Below, one piece after another: positions 30,310 to 38,184 of a stretch of 64,000 nucleotides of DNA. The notes under the pieces were generated by a model. It was not told the origin of the DNA. It made no database searches and saw nothing but the letters and a program-made list of their open reading frames with translations. The DNA is taken from NCBI RefSeq assembly GCF_003096275.1, contig NZ_QENQ01000001.1, forward strand, positions 2,893,107 to 2,957,106, given 5' to 3'. Origin of the DNA: Sphingomonas pokkalii. GTDB taxonomy: Bacteria > Pseudomonadota > Alphaproteobacteria > Sphingomonadales > Sphingomonadaceae. Every line of letters begins with the position of its first letter. Position 1 is the first letter of the stretch. The position numbers and the translations under genes were made by a program.

Positions 30310-31455
30310 TTATCCGCCGCGCTTCAGCGTCTCGCGGGCGATGATCAGCTGCTGGATCTGGCTGGTGCCTTCGTAGATGCGGAACAGCCGCACGTCCCGG
30401 TACAGCCGTTCGATCCCGTAATCGGCGATGTAGCCGGCACCGCCGAAGATCTGCACCGCACGGTCGGCGACCCGGCCGACCATCTCGCTGGCGAAATACT
30501 TCGCCGCCGCGGCTTCCATCGTGGTGTTGCTGCCCGCATCCTTGGCGGCGGCCGTCTCCAGCACCAACGCGCGGGCGGCGAGGGCCTCGGTCTTCGAATC
30601 CGCCAGCATCGCCTGGATCAGCTGGTGCTCGGCGATCGGCTTGCCGAACTGCTTGCGGGCGCTGGCATAAGCGACGCAATCGGCGATCAGCCGCTCCGCC
30701 ATGCCGACGCAGACGGCAGCGATGTGCAGCCTGCCGCGATCCAATACCTGCATTGCGATACGGAAGCCTTCGCCCTCTTCGCCCAGCCGGTTCGCCACCG
30801 GCACCGGCACGTCGTCGAAGATCACATCGGCGACCCGCGCCCCTTTCTGCCCCATCTTCTTCTCCGGCTCGCCGATCGACACGCCCGGCAGGTCGCGCGG
30901 TACGAGGAAAGCGGAGACGCCGCGGCCGCCGGCTTCCTCGCCGGTGCGCGCCATCACCGTGAACAGCTGCGCCTTGTCGGCATTGGTGATGTAGCGCTTG
31001 GTGCCGCTGAGGCGGTACACGTCGCCGTCGCGCACCGCCCGTGTCTTCACCGATCCGGAGTCCGAGCCGACGTCAGGCTCAGTGAGCGCGAAGCTGGTGA
31101 TGATGTCGCCCCGGGCGATCCTGGGCAGCCAATGGGCCTTCTGCTCGGGCGTGCCGGCGATCACCAGCCCCTGGCTGCCGATGCCGACATTGGTGCCGAA
31201 CGCCGAGCGAAAGGCCGGGGTGGTGCGCCCCAGCTCGATCGCCACCCGGGCCTCCTCGGCCATGGTGAGCCCCAGTCCGCCATGCTCCTCGGCGATCGAC
31301 AAACCGAACAGCCCGAGCGCCTTCATCTCTTCGACGATCGCGTCGGGGATGGCATCGGCGGCTTCCACCTCCGCCTCCAGCGGGCGGAGCCGCTCGGCGA
31401 CGAAGCGGTGGACCGTGTCGATCAGCGCGTCGAACAGCTCGGGTTCGAGGGCCAT
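30310..31455 (-). CDS. Acyl-CoA dehydrogenase
   Basis: 381-residue FAD enzyme introducing the alpha-beta double bond in acyl-CoA. N-terminal helical domain, middle domain with SFALTEPDVGSDSGSVKTRAV and the C-terminal helices with RGRLHIAAVCVG, FGKPIAEHQLIQAMLAD and IYEGTSQIQQLIIARETL, in which the Glu of YEGT is the usual catalytic base. The second of two close ATGs (31455, MALEPELF) is chosen because it lies 6 bases from GAGAGG, while the first (31461) has no spacing. Partner of the SDR gene downstream. The natural substrate chain length is not evident. Confidence 0.95.
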   Translation of the reverse strand: MALEPELFDALIDTVHRFVAERLRPLEAEVEAADAIPDAIVEEMKALGLFGLSIAEEHGGLGLTMAEEARVAIELGRTTPAFRSAFGTNVGIGSQGLVIAGTPEQKAHWLPRIARGDIITSFALTEPDVGSDSGSVKTRAVRDGDVYRLSGTKRYITNADKAQLFTVMARTGEEAGGRGVSAFLVPRDLPGVSIGEPEKKMGQKGARVADVIFDDVPVPVANRLGEEGEGFRIAMQVLDRGRLHIAAVCVGMAERLIADCVAYASARKQFGKPIAEHQLIQAMLADSKTEALAARALVLETAAAKDAGSNTTMEAAAAKYFASEMVGRVADRAVQIFGGAGYIADYGIERLYRDVRLFRIYEGTSQIQQLIIARETLKRGG

Positions 31456-31602
31456 GGCCATCCTCTCGGTTCTAATTGCCGGCAGGTATAGCGTGTGGAC
31501 GGCGGCCTGCAAGCCGTACCCGATCTTCCAAAGTGTTTCGTTTGCCGGGGCGTCCCCGTCTCTGTATCGGGGAGGGCGGGGGACGTAGTGGAGAATGAAT
31601 TG

Positions 31603-33060
31603 ATGGCCGGTCGCACCGCCGACACCCCACCCGTGCCGCCGAGCCGGCGCGTGGCGACGCCGACGATGCTCGCTTATGGCTTCGGCGCCGCGGCGTACGG
31701 CGTGAAGGACTTCTGCTTCGTCACCTTCCTGCTGCTCTTCTACAACCAGGTGGTAGGGCTGCCCGCCGCGCAGGTCGGTTTCGTGATCATGTGCGCGTTG
31801 CTGTTCGACGCGTTCGTCGATCCGGCGATCGGCATGCTTTCGGACCGGACGCGGAGCCGATGGGGTCGCCGCCATCCCTGGATGTACGCGGCTTGGCTGC
31901 CGATCGCGGTGGGCTGGCTGTTCCTGTGGAACCCGCCGACATGGAGCCAGAATGCGCTGCTCGGCTGGCTGTTCGTCTCCGCCGTGGTGGTGCGCACCGC
32001 CGTTTCCGCCTTCGAGGTGCCGTCGCAGGCGCTGAGTCCCGAGCTCTCCTCCGACTATGAGGAGCGGACGCGGATCATGGCCTATCGCTTCCTGTTCGGC
32101 TGGGGCGGGGGCATGGCGATGCTGATGCTCTCCTATGGCTGGTTCCTTGCCGAGCGGGCCGGCCAGCCGCACGGCCAGTTCGACCGTGCGGGGTACCCTG
32201 GCTTCGCGATCGGCGGGGCGGCGCTGATGGTGGTGGCGATCCTCGGCTCGGCTTTGGGCACCCACCGCGAGATCAAGAACCTGCCGCCGGTGGAGATCGA
32301 ACCCCAGCCGCTCCGCCAGAGCATCGCCGAGCTGTTCGCCACGCTGCGCAACCCGGCCTTTCTGGTGCTGATGACCGCGGCGCTCGCCTATTTCGTCGCG
32401 CAGGGCACCAGCTTCTCGATGTCCAACTATCTCTATGCCCATGTCTGGCATTTCGGAAACCTCGCTTTCCAGCTGCTCGGCGCAACGCTGTTCCTGGGCG
32501 TCGTCCTCGCCTTCCTGATTGCGCCGCGCATGGCCCGCTGGCTGGGCAAGCCGACCGCTGCGACCATCGCGCTGGTCGGCGCGGTGCTGCTGCTCGTCGC
32601 GCCCTATGTCCTCCGCCTGGTCGGCCTGTTCCCGGTGCCCGGCGATCCGCTGCTGCTGCCGGTGCTGTTCACCATCTTCACCATCAACGCGACCTTCGCG
32701 GTGTCCTCGACCATGCTCGGTGCCTCGATGCTGGCCGATGTGGTCGAGCACAGCGAAGTCGAGACCGGCCGGCGTTCCGAGGGCGTGTTCTTTGCTGGCT
32801 TCTTCTTCGTCCAGAAATGCTCGAGTGGGCTCGGCATCTTCGCGACCGGCCTGATCCTCAGCCTCTCCGGCTTTCCGGACGGCGCCAAGCCGGGGACGGT
32901 GCCCGAGGGCGTGATCGACCGATTCACGCTGATCTTCTGCGCCGTCTACCTCCTGCTCGGCGGTATCGCGGCGTTCTTCTACCGCCGCTTCCCCTTCGGC
33001 AAGGCGGAGCACGCTGCCCGGCTGGCGCAGCTGCGCGGCGTTGAAGGCGGTGCGAACTGA
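31603..33060 (+). CDS. GPH-family (MelB-like) MFS symporter
   Basis: 486 codons, about twelve membrane helices. The cytoplasmic signature SDRTRSRWGRRHPWMYAAWLP and FEVPSQALSPELSSDYEERTRIMAYR are typical of the glycoside-pentoside-hexuronide:cation symporter branch (PF13347). Probably a cation-coupled importer of a sugar or related solute; substrate unknown. ATG 31603 is used; an in-frame GTG at 31588 is an alternative. Divergent from the acyl-CoA dehydrogenase gene across about 145 bp. Confidence 0.88.
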   Translation: MAGRTADTPPVPPSRRVATPTMLAYGFGAAAYGVKDFCFVTFLLLFYNQVVGLPAAQVGFVIMCALLFDAFVDPAIGMLSDRTRSRWGRRHPWMYAAWLPIAVGWLFLWNPPTWSQNALLGWLFVSAVVVRTAVSAFEVPSQALSPELSSDYEERTRIMAYRFLFGWGGGMAMLMLSYGWFLAERAGQPHGQFDRAGYPGFAIGGAALMVVAILGSALGTHREIKNLPPVEIEPQPLRQSIAELFATLRNPAFLVLMTAALAYFVAQGTSFSMSNYLYAHVWHFGNLAFQLLGATLFLGVVLAFLIAPRMARWLGKPTAATIALVGAVLLLVAPYVLRLVGLFPVPGDPLLLPVLFTIFTINATFAVSSTMLGASMLADVVEHSEVETGRRSEGVFFAGFFFVQKCSSGLGIFATGLILSLSGFPDGAKPGTVPEGVIDRFTLIFCAVYLLLGGIAAFFYRRFPFGKAEHAARLAQLRGVEGGAN

Positions 33061-33075
33061 TGTTATAACGGCGGT

Positions 33076-33303
33076 ATGACCAAGCCGCTCAAGATCATCA
33101 AGATCGGCAACTCCGCCGGTGTCATCCTGCCCAAGGAAATCCTTGCCCGGCTTCGGGTGGAGCTGGGGGACGACCTCTTCCTGACGGAGGGGCAGGGCAG
33201 CGTCACGCTTCGCGCCGCGGACGTCGATTTCGCCGAGGCGATGCAGGCGGCGGAAGAGATCATGCGTGAGGATCGCGATATTCTCGCGGTCCTCGCCCGG
33301 TGA
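33076..33303 (+). CDS. AbrB/MazE-type antitoxin
   Basis: 75 residues. PLKIIKIGNSAGVILPKEILARLRVELGDDLFLTEG is the SpoVT/AbrB (MazE-like) swapped-hairpin DNA-binding fold; the acidic C-terminus DVDFAEAMQAAEEIMREDRDILAVLAR is the likely toxin-binding tail. It overlaps the start of a Doc/Fic gene by 4 bp (GTGA), so it is the antitoxin and repressor of that toxin. 15 bp after the symporter stop. Confidence 0.9.
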   Translation: MTKPLKIIKIGNSAGVILPKEILARLRVELGDDLFLTEGQGSVTLRAADVDFAEAMQAAEEIMREDRDILAVLAR

Positions 33304-33686
33304 GCGAGGCGCAGTTCCGCTTCCTGACCGCCGACATCGCCCTTGCGGTGCATGAGCGGCAGTTGGCGGAACATGGCGGCCTTTCCGGCGTGAAAGATGC
33401 CGGGTTGCTCGAATCGGCGATGGCGCGGCCGATGAACAAGGCGGCCTATGGCGAGCAGGATCCATTTGCCCTGGCGGCGGCCTATGGCTTCGGCGTCGCA
33501 CGCAATCATCCGTTCGCGGACGGCAACAAGCGGACCGCCTGGGTGATGACCCGCTTGTTCCTGAAGCTGAACCGCATCGAGATCGCCTTCGACAAGATGG
33601 ATGCCATCCAGACCATGCTCGCCCTCGCCGCCGGCCAGTTGGAAGAGGACGCCTTCGCGGCCTGGCTGCGCAGCAAGGCGATCTGA
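33300..33686 (+). CDS. doc: Doc/Fic-family toxin (death-on-curing type)
   Basis: 128 residues, GTG start overlapping the antitoxin stop. The Fic motif HPFADGNKRTAW fits Doc, which phosphorylates EF-Tu; the short single-domain length and AARGFG-like AAAYGFGVARNHPF also fit Doc. The family uses the phosphate-transferring variant of the Fic motif. Here the cognate antitoxin is an AbrB/MazE-type protein in place of the Phd fold of phage P1, a combination known from other genomes. Confidence 0.92.
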   Translation: MSEAQFRFLTADIALAVHERQLAEHGGLSGVKDAGLLESAMARPMNKAAYGEQDPFALAAAYGFGVARNHPFADGNKRTAWVMTRLFLKLNRIEIAFDKMDAIQTMLALAAGQLEEDAFAAWLRSKAI

Positions 33687-33695
33687 ACACGGGAA

Positions 33696-33726
33696 ATGCC
33701 CGCCGGGCACGCGACCCGGCGGGCAT
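33696..33726. terminator. Bidirectional hairpin between doc and the aceA unit
   Basis: Arms ATGCCCGCCGGG at 33696-33707 and their perfect complement at 33715-33726, 12 bp with a 7-nt loop. It lies between two converging transcription units, 9 bp past the doc stop and 22 bp past the stop of the 51-residue gene on the minus strand. Short T-rich runs flank both sides. Confidence 0.75.
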
Positions 33727-33748
33727 CCTTTCCTCTCCAGGAAAGACG

Positions 33749-33904
33749 TCAGGCCACGCGGCCCAAACGGTGGTAGAGGTTGGAGAATTTCACCGATTCC
33801 GGCTTGTCCTTCACCGCCTGCAGATGGGCGCCGACGGCCTCGCGGAGCAGGCGGAAATCCTCGGTGGAAAAGACGGCGCGGCTGCGCTGCGGTTCGTTCG
33901 ACAT
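33749..33904 (-). CDS. Small protein following isocitrate lyase, 51 aa
   Basis: Encodes a charged 51-residue protein: MSNEPQRSRAVFSTEDFRLL then EAVGAHLQAVKDKPESVKFSN and LYHRLGRVA. A good ribosome site (AGGAGA) precedes the ATG at 33904. It is 14 bp downstream of aceA on the same strand and before a strong hairpin, so it is co-transcribed with isocitrate lyase. No family recognised. Helical throughout by composition; may be a regulator or a chaperone-like partner of the glyoxylate enzyme, which is speculation. Confidence 0.75.
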   Translation of the reverse strand: MSNEPQRSRAVFSTEDFRLLREAVGAHLQAVKDKPESVKFSNLYHRLGRVA

Positions 33905-33918
33905 CACATACTCTCCTG

Positions 33919-35208
33919 TTACGCTGCTTCGCTGGTGAACTGGGCGGCTTCGGTGCTCTCGGCGAGCGCGGTGGTGGAGCTGGCGCCCCCCGCCACCGTC
34001 TGGGCAATGGCGTCGAAATAGCCGGTGCCGACCTCGCGCTGGTGGCGCGTCGCGGTGTAGCCCTCGGCCTCCGCCGCGAATTCGGCCTGCTGCAGCTCCG
34101 AATAGGCTGCCATGCCCCGATCCCGATAGCCGCGCGCCAGCGCGTACATGCCATAGTTGAGGCTGTGAAAGCCGGCGAGGGTGACGAACTGGAACTTGTA
34201 CCCCATCGCCCCGATCTCGCGCTGGAAGCGGGCGATGTCGTCCTTGTCCAGGTTCTTCTCCCAGTTGAAGCTGGGCGAGCAATTATAGGCCAACATCTTG
34301 TTCGGATGCGCCTTCTTGATCGCCTCGGCGAAGCGGCGGGCGTCGTCGAGATTGGGCTTCGACGTCTCCCACCACAGCAGGTCGGCATGCGGCGCGAAGG
34401 CCAGGCCGCGCTGGATGCAATGGTCGACGCCCGTCCCCTCCTTCAGGCGGAAGAAGCCCTCGGGCGTCCGCTCGCCGGTGAGGAACTGGTGGTCGCGTTC
34501 ATCGACGTCCGAGGTGATCAGCTTGGCCGATTCCGCATCGGTGCGCGCGCAGATCACCGTGGGTACGCCGCACACATCCGCCGCCAGCCGCGCCGCATCC
34601 AAGTTGCGGATATGTGCCTGGGTGGGGATCAGCACCTTGCCGCCGAGATGGCCGCACTTCTTCTCGCTGGCGAGCTGGTCCTCGTAATGCACGCCCGCCG
34701 CCCCCGCCGCGATGTACGACTTCATGATCTCGAAGCAGTTGAGCGGCCCGCCGAACCCGGCCTCGGCATCCGCCACGATCGGGGCGAACCAGTCGCGCGT
34801 CGCGCCGCCTTCCATATGCTCGATCTGATCGGCGCGCTGGAGCGTCGCGTTGATCCGCCGCGCCAGCTCCGGCCCGGCATTGGCCGGGTAGAGCGACTGA
34901 TCGGGATACATTTGCCCGGCGGTGTTGGCATCTGCCGCGACCTGCCAGCCCGACAGATAGATCGCCTTCAGACCCGCGCGGACCATCTGCATCGCCTGGT
35001 TGCCCGACAGCGCGCCCAGCGCATGGACATAGTCCTCGGTGCGCAGCAGCTCCCACAGCTTGAGCGCGCCGCGGCGGGCCAGCGTATGCTCCACCGGCAG
35101 CGAGCCGCGCAGCCTGGCGACGTCGGCGGCGGTGTAGGGGCGCTGGATGCCGTCGAACCGCCCGGCGGGGGCGGGGACCAGATCCTCGAAACCAAGCGGC
35201 TGGGGCAT
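33919..35208 (-). CDS. aceA: Isocitrate lyase
   Basis: Glyoxylate-shunt enzyme splitting isocitrate into glyoxylate and succinate, needed for growth on acetate and fatty acids. 429 residues, prokaryotic class. The catalytic loop [11 protein letters not shown] has C185. Other conserved segments are [54 protein letters not shown] and [14 protein letters not shown]. Malate synthase is not in the window. Adjacent acyl-CoA dehydrogenase and maeB fit a fatty-acid/acetate theme. Confidence 0.98.
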   Translation of the reverse strand: MPQPLGFEDLVPAPAGRFDGIQRPYTAADVARLRGSLPVEHTLARRGALKLWELLRTEDYVHALGALSGNQAMQMVRAGLKAIYLSGWQVAADANTAGQMYPDQSLYPANAGPELARRINATLQRADQIEHMEGGATRDWFAPIVADAEAGFGGPLNCFEIMKSYIAAGAAGVHYEDQLASEKKCGHLGGKVLIPTQAHIRNLDAARLAADVCGVPTVICARTDAESAKLITSDVDERDHQFLTGERTPEGFFRLKEGTGVDHCIQRGLAFAPHADLLWWETSKPNLDDARRFAEAIKKAHPNKMLAYNCSPSFNWEKNLDKDDIARFQREIGAMGYKFQFVTLAGFHSLNYGMYALARGYRDRGMAAYSELQQAEFAAEAEGYTATRHQREVGTGYFDAIAQTVAGGASSTTALAESTEAAQFTSEAA

Positions 35209-35454
35209 TGTGAATTCCTTGACTGTTTAGCGATTCCTTGTGTGTTAAGTTTATGAAGTTGCCGCGAGTGCGCTAGTTCAAGCGGCGTTGCGATCGGGTG
35301 TAGGTGTGTGACTGATTTTGACGTGTCTTGTGATGATGTAAATTAATTACAATCATACCTCCGGCGTTGTGCGGAACATATAGGAAACAAAAAGTGCGTA
35401 GGAAAGGGGCGGCCCGGCGATGGCGCACCGAAACTGGGCGGCGGTCGCGCCGGA
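35209..35454. promoter_or_regulatory. Intergenic region upstream of aceA
   Basis: 246 bp without a gene, between the aceA start and the 3' end of the arsenite transporter gene. It is clearly more AT-rich than its surroundings, with TTGACTGTTTAGCGATTCC and stretches of A/T near 35330-35360, as expected for the aceA promoter and its regulator sites. No specific operator was recognised and no ScfR-type regulator gene is adjacent. Confidence 0.4.
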
Positions 35455-36564
35455 TCAGGCCGTGACGCCGCGTTCGTACCAGCCCCGCGACTTTTTCACG
35501 ATCGCGACGACCGAGAGCATCACCGGCACTTCCACCAGTACGCCCACCACCGTTGCCAATGCCGCGCCGGAGGTGAGCCCGAACAGGGAGATCGCTGCAG
35601 CGACCGCCAGCTCGAAGAAATTGGAGGCGCCGATCAGTGCTGCGGGCGCCGCGACGCACCAGGCAACGCCAAAGCGGCGCGAAAGCCAATAGGCCAGGCC
35701 GGCATTCAGATAGACCTGGATGAGAATCGGCACGGCCAGCAACGCGATGACCAGCGGCTGCGCGAGGATCGCTTCTCCCTGGAATCCGAACAGCAGAACC
35801 AGGGTCGCCAGCAGCGAGACGAGCGAGATCGGGCCGAGGCGCGCCTGCAGCCGATCGAGCGCGGCCTGCGCTCCGGCCATCAGCATGGCACGACGGACGA
35901 GCTGCGCCGCGATCACCGGCACGACGATGTATAGCAGCACCGAGGCCAGCAGCGTATCCCACGGCACCGTGATGGAAGCGACGCCGAGCAGTAGGCCGAC
36001 CAGTGGCGCAAAGAGGAACACCATGAGCACGTCGTTCAGGGCGACCTGCGACAGGGTGTAGCCGGGATCCCCCTCGCACAGGTTCGACCAGACGAACACC
36101 ATGGCGGTGCAGGGGGCGGCGGCGAGCAGGATCAGGCCGGCAATGTAGGAAGGGCCTTCCCCGGCCGGCAGGAGCGGCGCGAACAGCCAGCCGATGAACA
36201 ACGTACCCAGCGCCGCCATCGAGAATGGCTTCACCCCCCAATTGATGAACAGGGTGACGCAAACCCCTTTCCAGTGCCCGCGGACCGATCCGAGTGCGCC
36301 GAAGTCGATCTTGAGCAGCATGGGGATGATCATCAGCCAGATCAGCACGGCGACGACCAGGTTGACGCGGGCGACTTCTGCCTTGGCGATCGTTGCGAAG
36401 ATCCCGGGCAGCAGATGGCCGAGCCCGATGCCCGCGACGATGCAAAGCGCGACCCACAGCGTCAGATAGCGTTCGAAGGTGCCGATGCCGGGACGCGCGG
36501 GTGCGGATTCGATTTTGGATGCAACGCTGGCCACGGCTTCAGCGCACCCGCTCGCCTGCTGCAT
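35455..36564 (-). CDS. acr3: Acr3-family arsenite efflux transporter
   Basis: 369 residues, ten predicted membrane helices. The Acr3 signature NWGVKPFSMAALG, the conserved cysteine C152 in AAAPCTAMVFVWSNLCEGD and the Glu of NFFELAVAAAISLFG, both needed for arsenite transport in characterised members, are present. Extrudes arsenite from the cytoplasm. It overlaps the end of arsC by 26 bp and is the last gene of arsR-arsC-acr3. Confidence 0.95.
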   Translation of the reverse strand: MQQASGCAEAVASVASKIESAPARPGIGTFERYLTLWVALCIVAGIGLGHLLPGIFATIAKAEVARVNLVVAVLIWLMIIPMLLKIDFGALGSVRGHWKGVCVTLFINWGVKPFSMAALGTLFIGWLFAPLLPAGEGPSYIAGLILLAAAPCTAMVFVWSNLCEGDPGYTLSQVALNDVLMVFLFAPLVGLLLGVASITVPWDTLLASVLLYIVVPVIAAQLVRRAMLMAGAQAALDRLQARLGPISLVSLLATLVLLFGFQGEAILAQPLVIALLAVPILIQVYLNAGLAYWLSRRFGVAWCVAAPAALIGASNFFELAVAAAISLFGLTSGAALATVVGVLVEVPVMLSVVAIVKKSRGWYERGVTA

Positions 36565-36967
36565 CGACCACCTGTTCGCCGTCTTCCTTGGCGAAGGCGC
36601 CGCGCTGGCCGGCTGGTAGCAGATCGAGCACCGCTTCGGAGGGGCGGCAGAGCTTTACCCCCAGCGGTGAGACGACGAGGGGGCGGTTGATGAGGATCGG
36701 GTGCGCCATCATCGCGTCGATCAGCGCGTCATCCGACAGCGCCATATCGTCCAGGCCCAGCGCCGCATAGGGCGTGCCCTTCTCGCGCAGCAGCTCGCGC
36801 GGGGTGATGCCGGCACGGCCGATCAGCGCTACCAGCATCGCGCGCGAAGGTGGGGTCTTCAGATATTCGACGATGTGGGGTTCGATGCCGGCGTTGCGGA
36901 TCATGGCGAGCGCATTGCGCGACGTGCCGCATTCGGGATTGTGATACAGGATGATATCGACAGCCAT
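36539..36967 (-). CDS. arsC: Arsenate reductase, glutaredoxin type
   Basis: 142 residues. Active-site C13 in YHNPECGTSRNALAMI, conserved arginines in TPRELLREKGTPY and ILINRPLVVSPLGVKLCRPSE. Reduces arsenate to arsenite using glutathione and glutaredoxin, feeding the efflux pump encoded next. The start at 36967 (MAVDIILYHNPEC) fits the family; an upstream in-frame start would overlap arsR sequence. Confidence 0.95.
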   Translation of the reverse strand: MAVDIILYHNPECGTSRNALAMIRNAGIEPHIVEYLKTPPSRAMLVALIGRAGITPRELLREKGTPYAALGLDDMALSDDALIDAMMAHPILINRPLVVSPLGVKLCRPSEAVLDLLPAGQRGAFAKEDGEQVVDAAGERVR

Positions 36968-36978
36968 GGTGTGCCCTT

Positions 36979-37311
36979 TCAGCAGCAGGGGGTGAGTTCC
37001 GCGACGAGCGGCGCACACAATTCGGCGCTGCCCGCACAGCAATCCTTGACGAGGAACAGCGTCAGCGCGCGCAGGCCTTCCAGATCGGCGCGGTAGAGGA
37101 TCGAACGGCTCTTGCGTTCGGAGCGGACAAGGCCGGCGCGGGCGAGGATGCCGAGGTGCGCCGACATGGTGTTTTGCGGCACGTCGAGCTGCCGGGCGAT
37201 CTCGCCGGCGGCCATGCCATGCGGTTCGTGCCGCACCAGGAGGCGGAACACATGGATGCGGGTGCTCTGGGCGAGCGCACCAAGTGCCGCGATTGCAGCT
37301 GATTCTTCCAT
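36979..37311 (-). CDS. arsR: ArsR-family arsenite-sensing repressor
   Basis: 110 residues, winged-helix: LAQSTRIHVFRLLVRHEPHGMAAGEIARQLDVPQNTMSAHLGILARAGLVRSER. The classic CVC metal box in the recognition helix is absent. Instead there are cysteines at 91, 92 and 99 (KDCCAGSAELC) and a CC pair at 109-110, so metal sensing is probably at the C-terminal helix, as in the Acidithiobacillus-type ArsR. First gene of the ars operon; a palindrome overlapping its start codon is the likely operator. Confidence 0.92.
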   Translation of the reverse strand: MEESAAIAALGALAQSTRIHVFRLLVRHEPHGMAAGEIARQLDVPQNTMSAHLGILARAGLVRSERKSRSILYRADLEGLRALTLFLVKDCCAGSAELCAPLVAELTPCC

Positions 37312-37333
37312 ATATCCGGAATAGCGGATATAT
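37310..37333 (-). promoter_or_regulatory. ArsR operator palindrome
   Basis: ATATATCCG at 37310-37318 and CGGATATAT at 37325-37333, a perfect 9-bp dyad with a 6-bp spacer, directly at the arsR start codon. Position, symmetry and AT-rich ends fit an ArsR-family operator that shuts off the arsR-arsC-acr3 operon in the absence of arsenite. Confidence 0.75.
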
Positions 37334-37371
37334 ATCGCGATTGCCAGCGATCCTTTGTACCGGACCGTATC

Positions 37372-37402
37372 CCTCCCCCTCCCCGCGAGCGGGAAGGGGG
37401 GG
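37372..37402. repeat. Short C/G-rich palindromic repeat
   Basis: CCCCTCCCCGC, GAG, then the near-complement GCGGGAAGGGGG. It has the same C-run/G-run style as the elements near 47.8, 51.5, 53.7 and 57.8 kb and lies between arsR and rlmB. Confidence 0.5.
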
Positions 37403-37437
37403 CGGCTACCTCGGAAGCGTGTAGGGGGCCCTTGGGG

Positions 37438-38184
37438 CTAGCCCCGCGTCGTGACAGCGTAGAGCGCCACTGCTGCGGCGTTGGACACGTTGAGGCTTTC
37501 CACCTTGGCCGAGATGGGCAGGCGGGCGAGTTCGTCGCAATGCGCTTCGGTGTTCTGGCGCATCCCTTCGCCTTCGGAGCCGAGCACCAGCGCGATGCGG
37601 CCCTGGTTCGCCACATCCTTCAGCGTGCCCTTGGCATGGCCGGTCAGGCCGACGCGCCAGAAGCCGGCTTCGGCAATCTCGTCGAGCGCGCGCGACAGGT
37701 TCACCACGCGGACCCAGGGCACCACTTCGAGCGTGCCCGCCGCCGAGCGGGCGAGGGTGCCGGTCTCCGGGGGGGCGTGGCGATCCTGCGTCACGATGCC
37801 GAGTGCGTCGAACGCCGCCGCCGAGCGCAGGATCGCGCCGACATTGTGCGGATCGGTCACCTGATCGAGCACGAGCAGCGGGCGCTGATCCTCGGCGCCC
37901 TGTTCCAGCAGGTCGCCCAGCCAGATTTCCTCGAGCGGCTCGACTTCGGCGACGAGGCCCTGGTGCGGTGCATCGGCGGGCACGAGGCGGCCGAGATCGG
38001 CTGCATCGGCATAGGTGATCGGGATCACCGGCGGCAGATCGAGCGCCGACAGCGCCTCGCGCGTGCCCCAGATCTTGCGGACGGTGCGTTCCGGGTTGGC
38101 GAGGGCGGCCAGCACCGCATGGCGGCCATAGAAGCGGGGCCGGGATGCCGGTGCCTGGCTGGGGCGATGTCCGCGACGTTTCAT
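37438..38184 (-). CDS. rlmB: 23S rRNA (guanosine-2'-O-) methyltransferase RlmB
   Basis: SpoU/TrmH-class (SPOUT) RNA methyltransferase, 248 residues. N-terminal substrate-binding domain FYGRHAVLAALANPERTVRKIW, then the three SPOUT motifs DPHNVGAILRSAAAFDA, LVLGSEGEGM and LNVSNAAAVALYAVT forming the AdoMet knot. Methylates 23S rRNA near the peptidyl-transferase centre (Gm2251 in E. coli). Start MKRRGHRPSQ overlaps the stop of the M28 peptidase gene by 1 bp. Confidence 0.95.
   Translation of the reverse strand: MKRRGHRPSQAPASRPRFYGRHAVLAALANPERTVRKIWGTREALSALDLPPVIPITYADAADLGRLVPADAPHQGLVAEVEPLEEIWLGDLLEQGAEDQRPLLVLDQVTDPHNVGAILRSAAAFDALGIVTQDRHAPPETGTLARSAAGTLEVVPWVRVVNLSRALDEIAEAGFWRVGLTGHAKGTLKDVANQGRIALVLGSEGEGMRQNTEAHCDELARLPISAKVESLNVSNAAAVALYAVTTRG

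Noticed and set aside
30310..33726. A single 1138-codon minus-strand frame running from the acyl-CoA dehydrogenase to 33726
   Set aside because: Only the last 381 codons resemble a real protein; the rest is opposite a clear symporter gene and AbrB/Doc genes.
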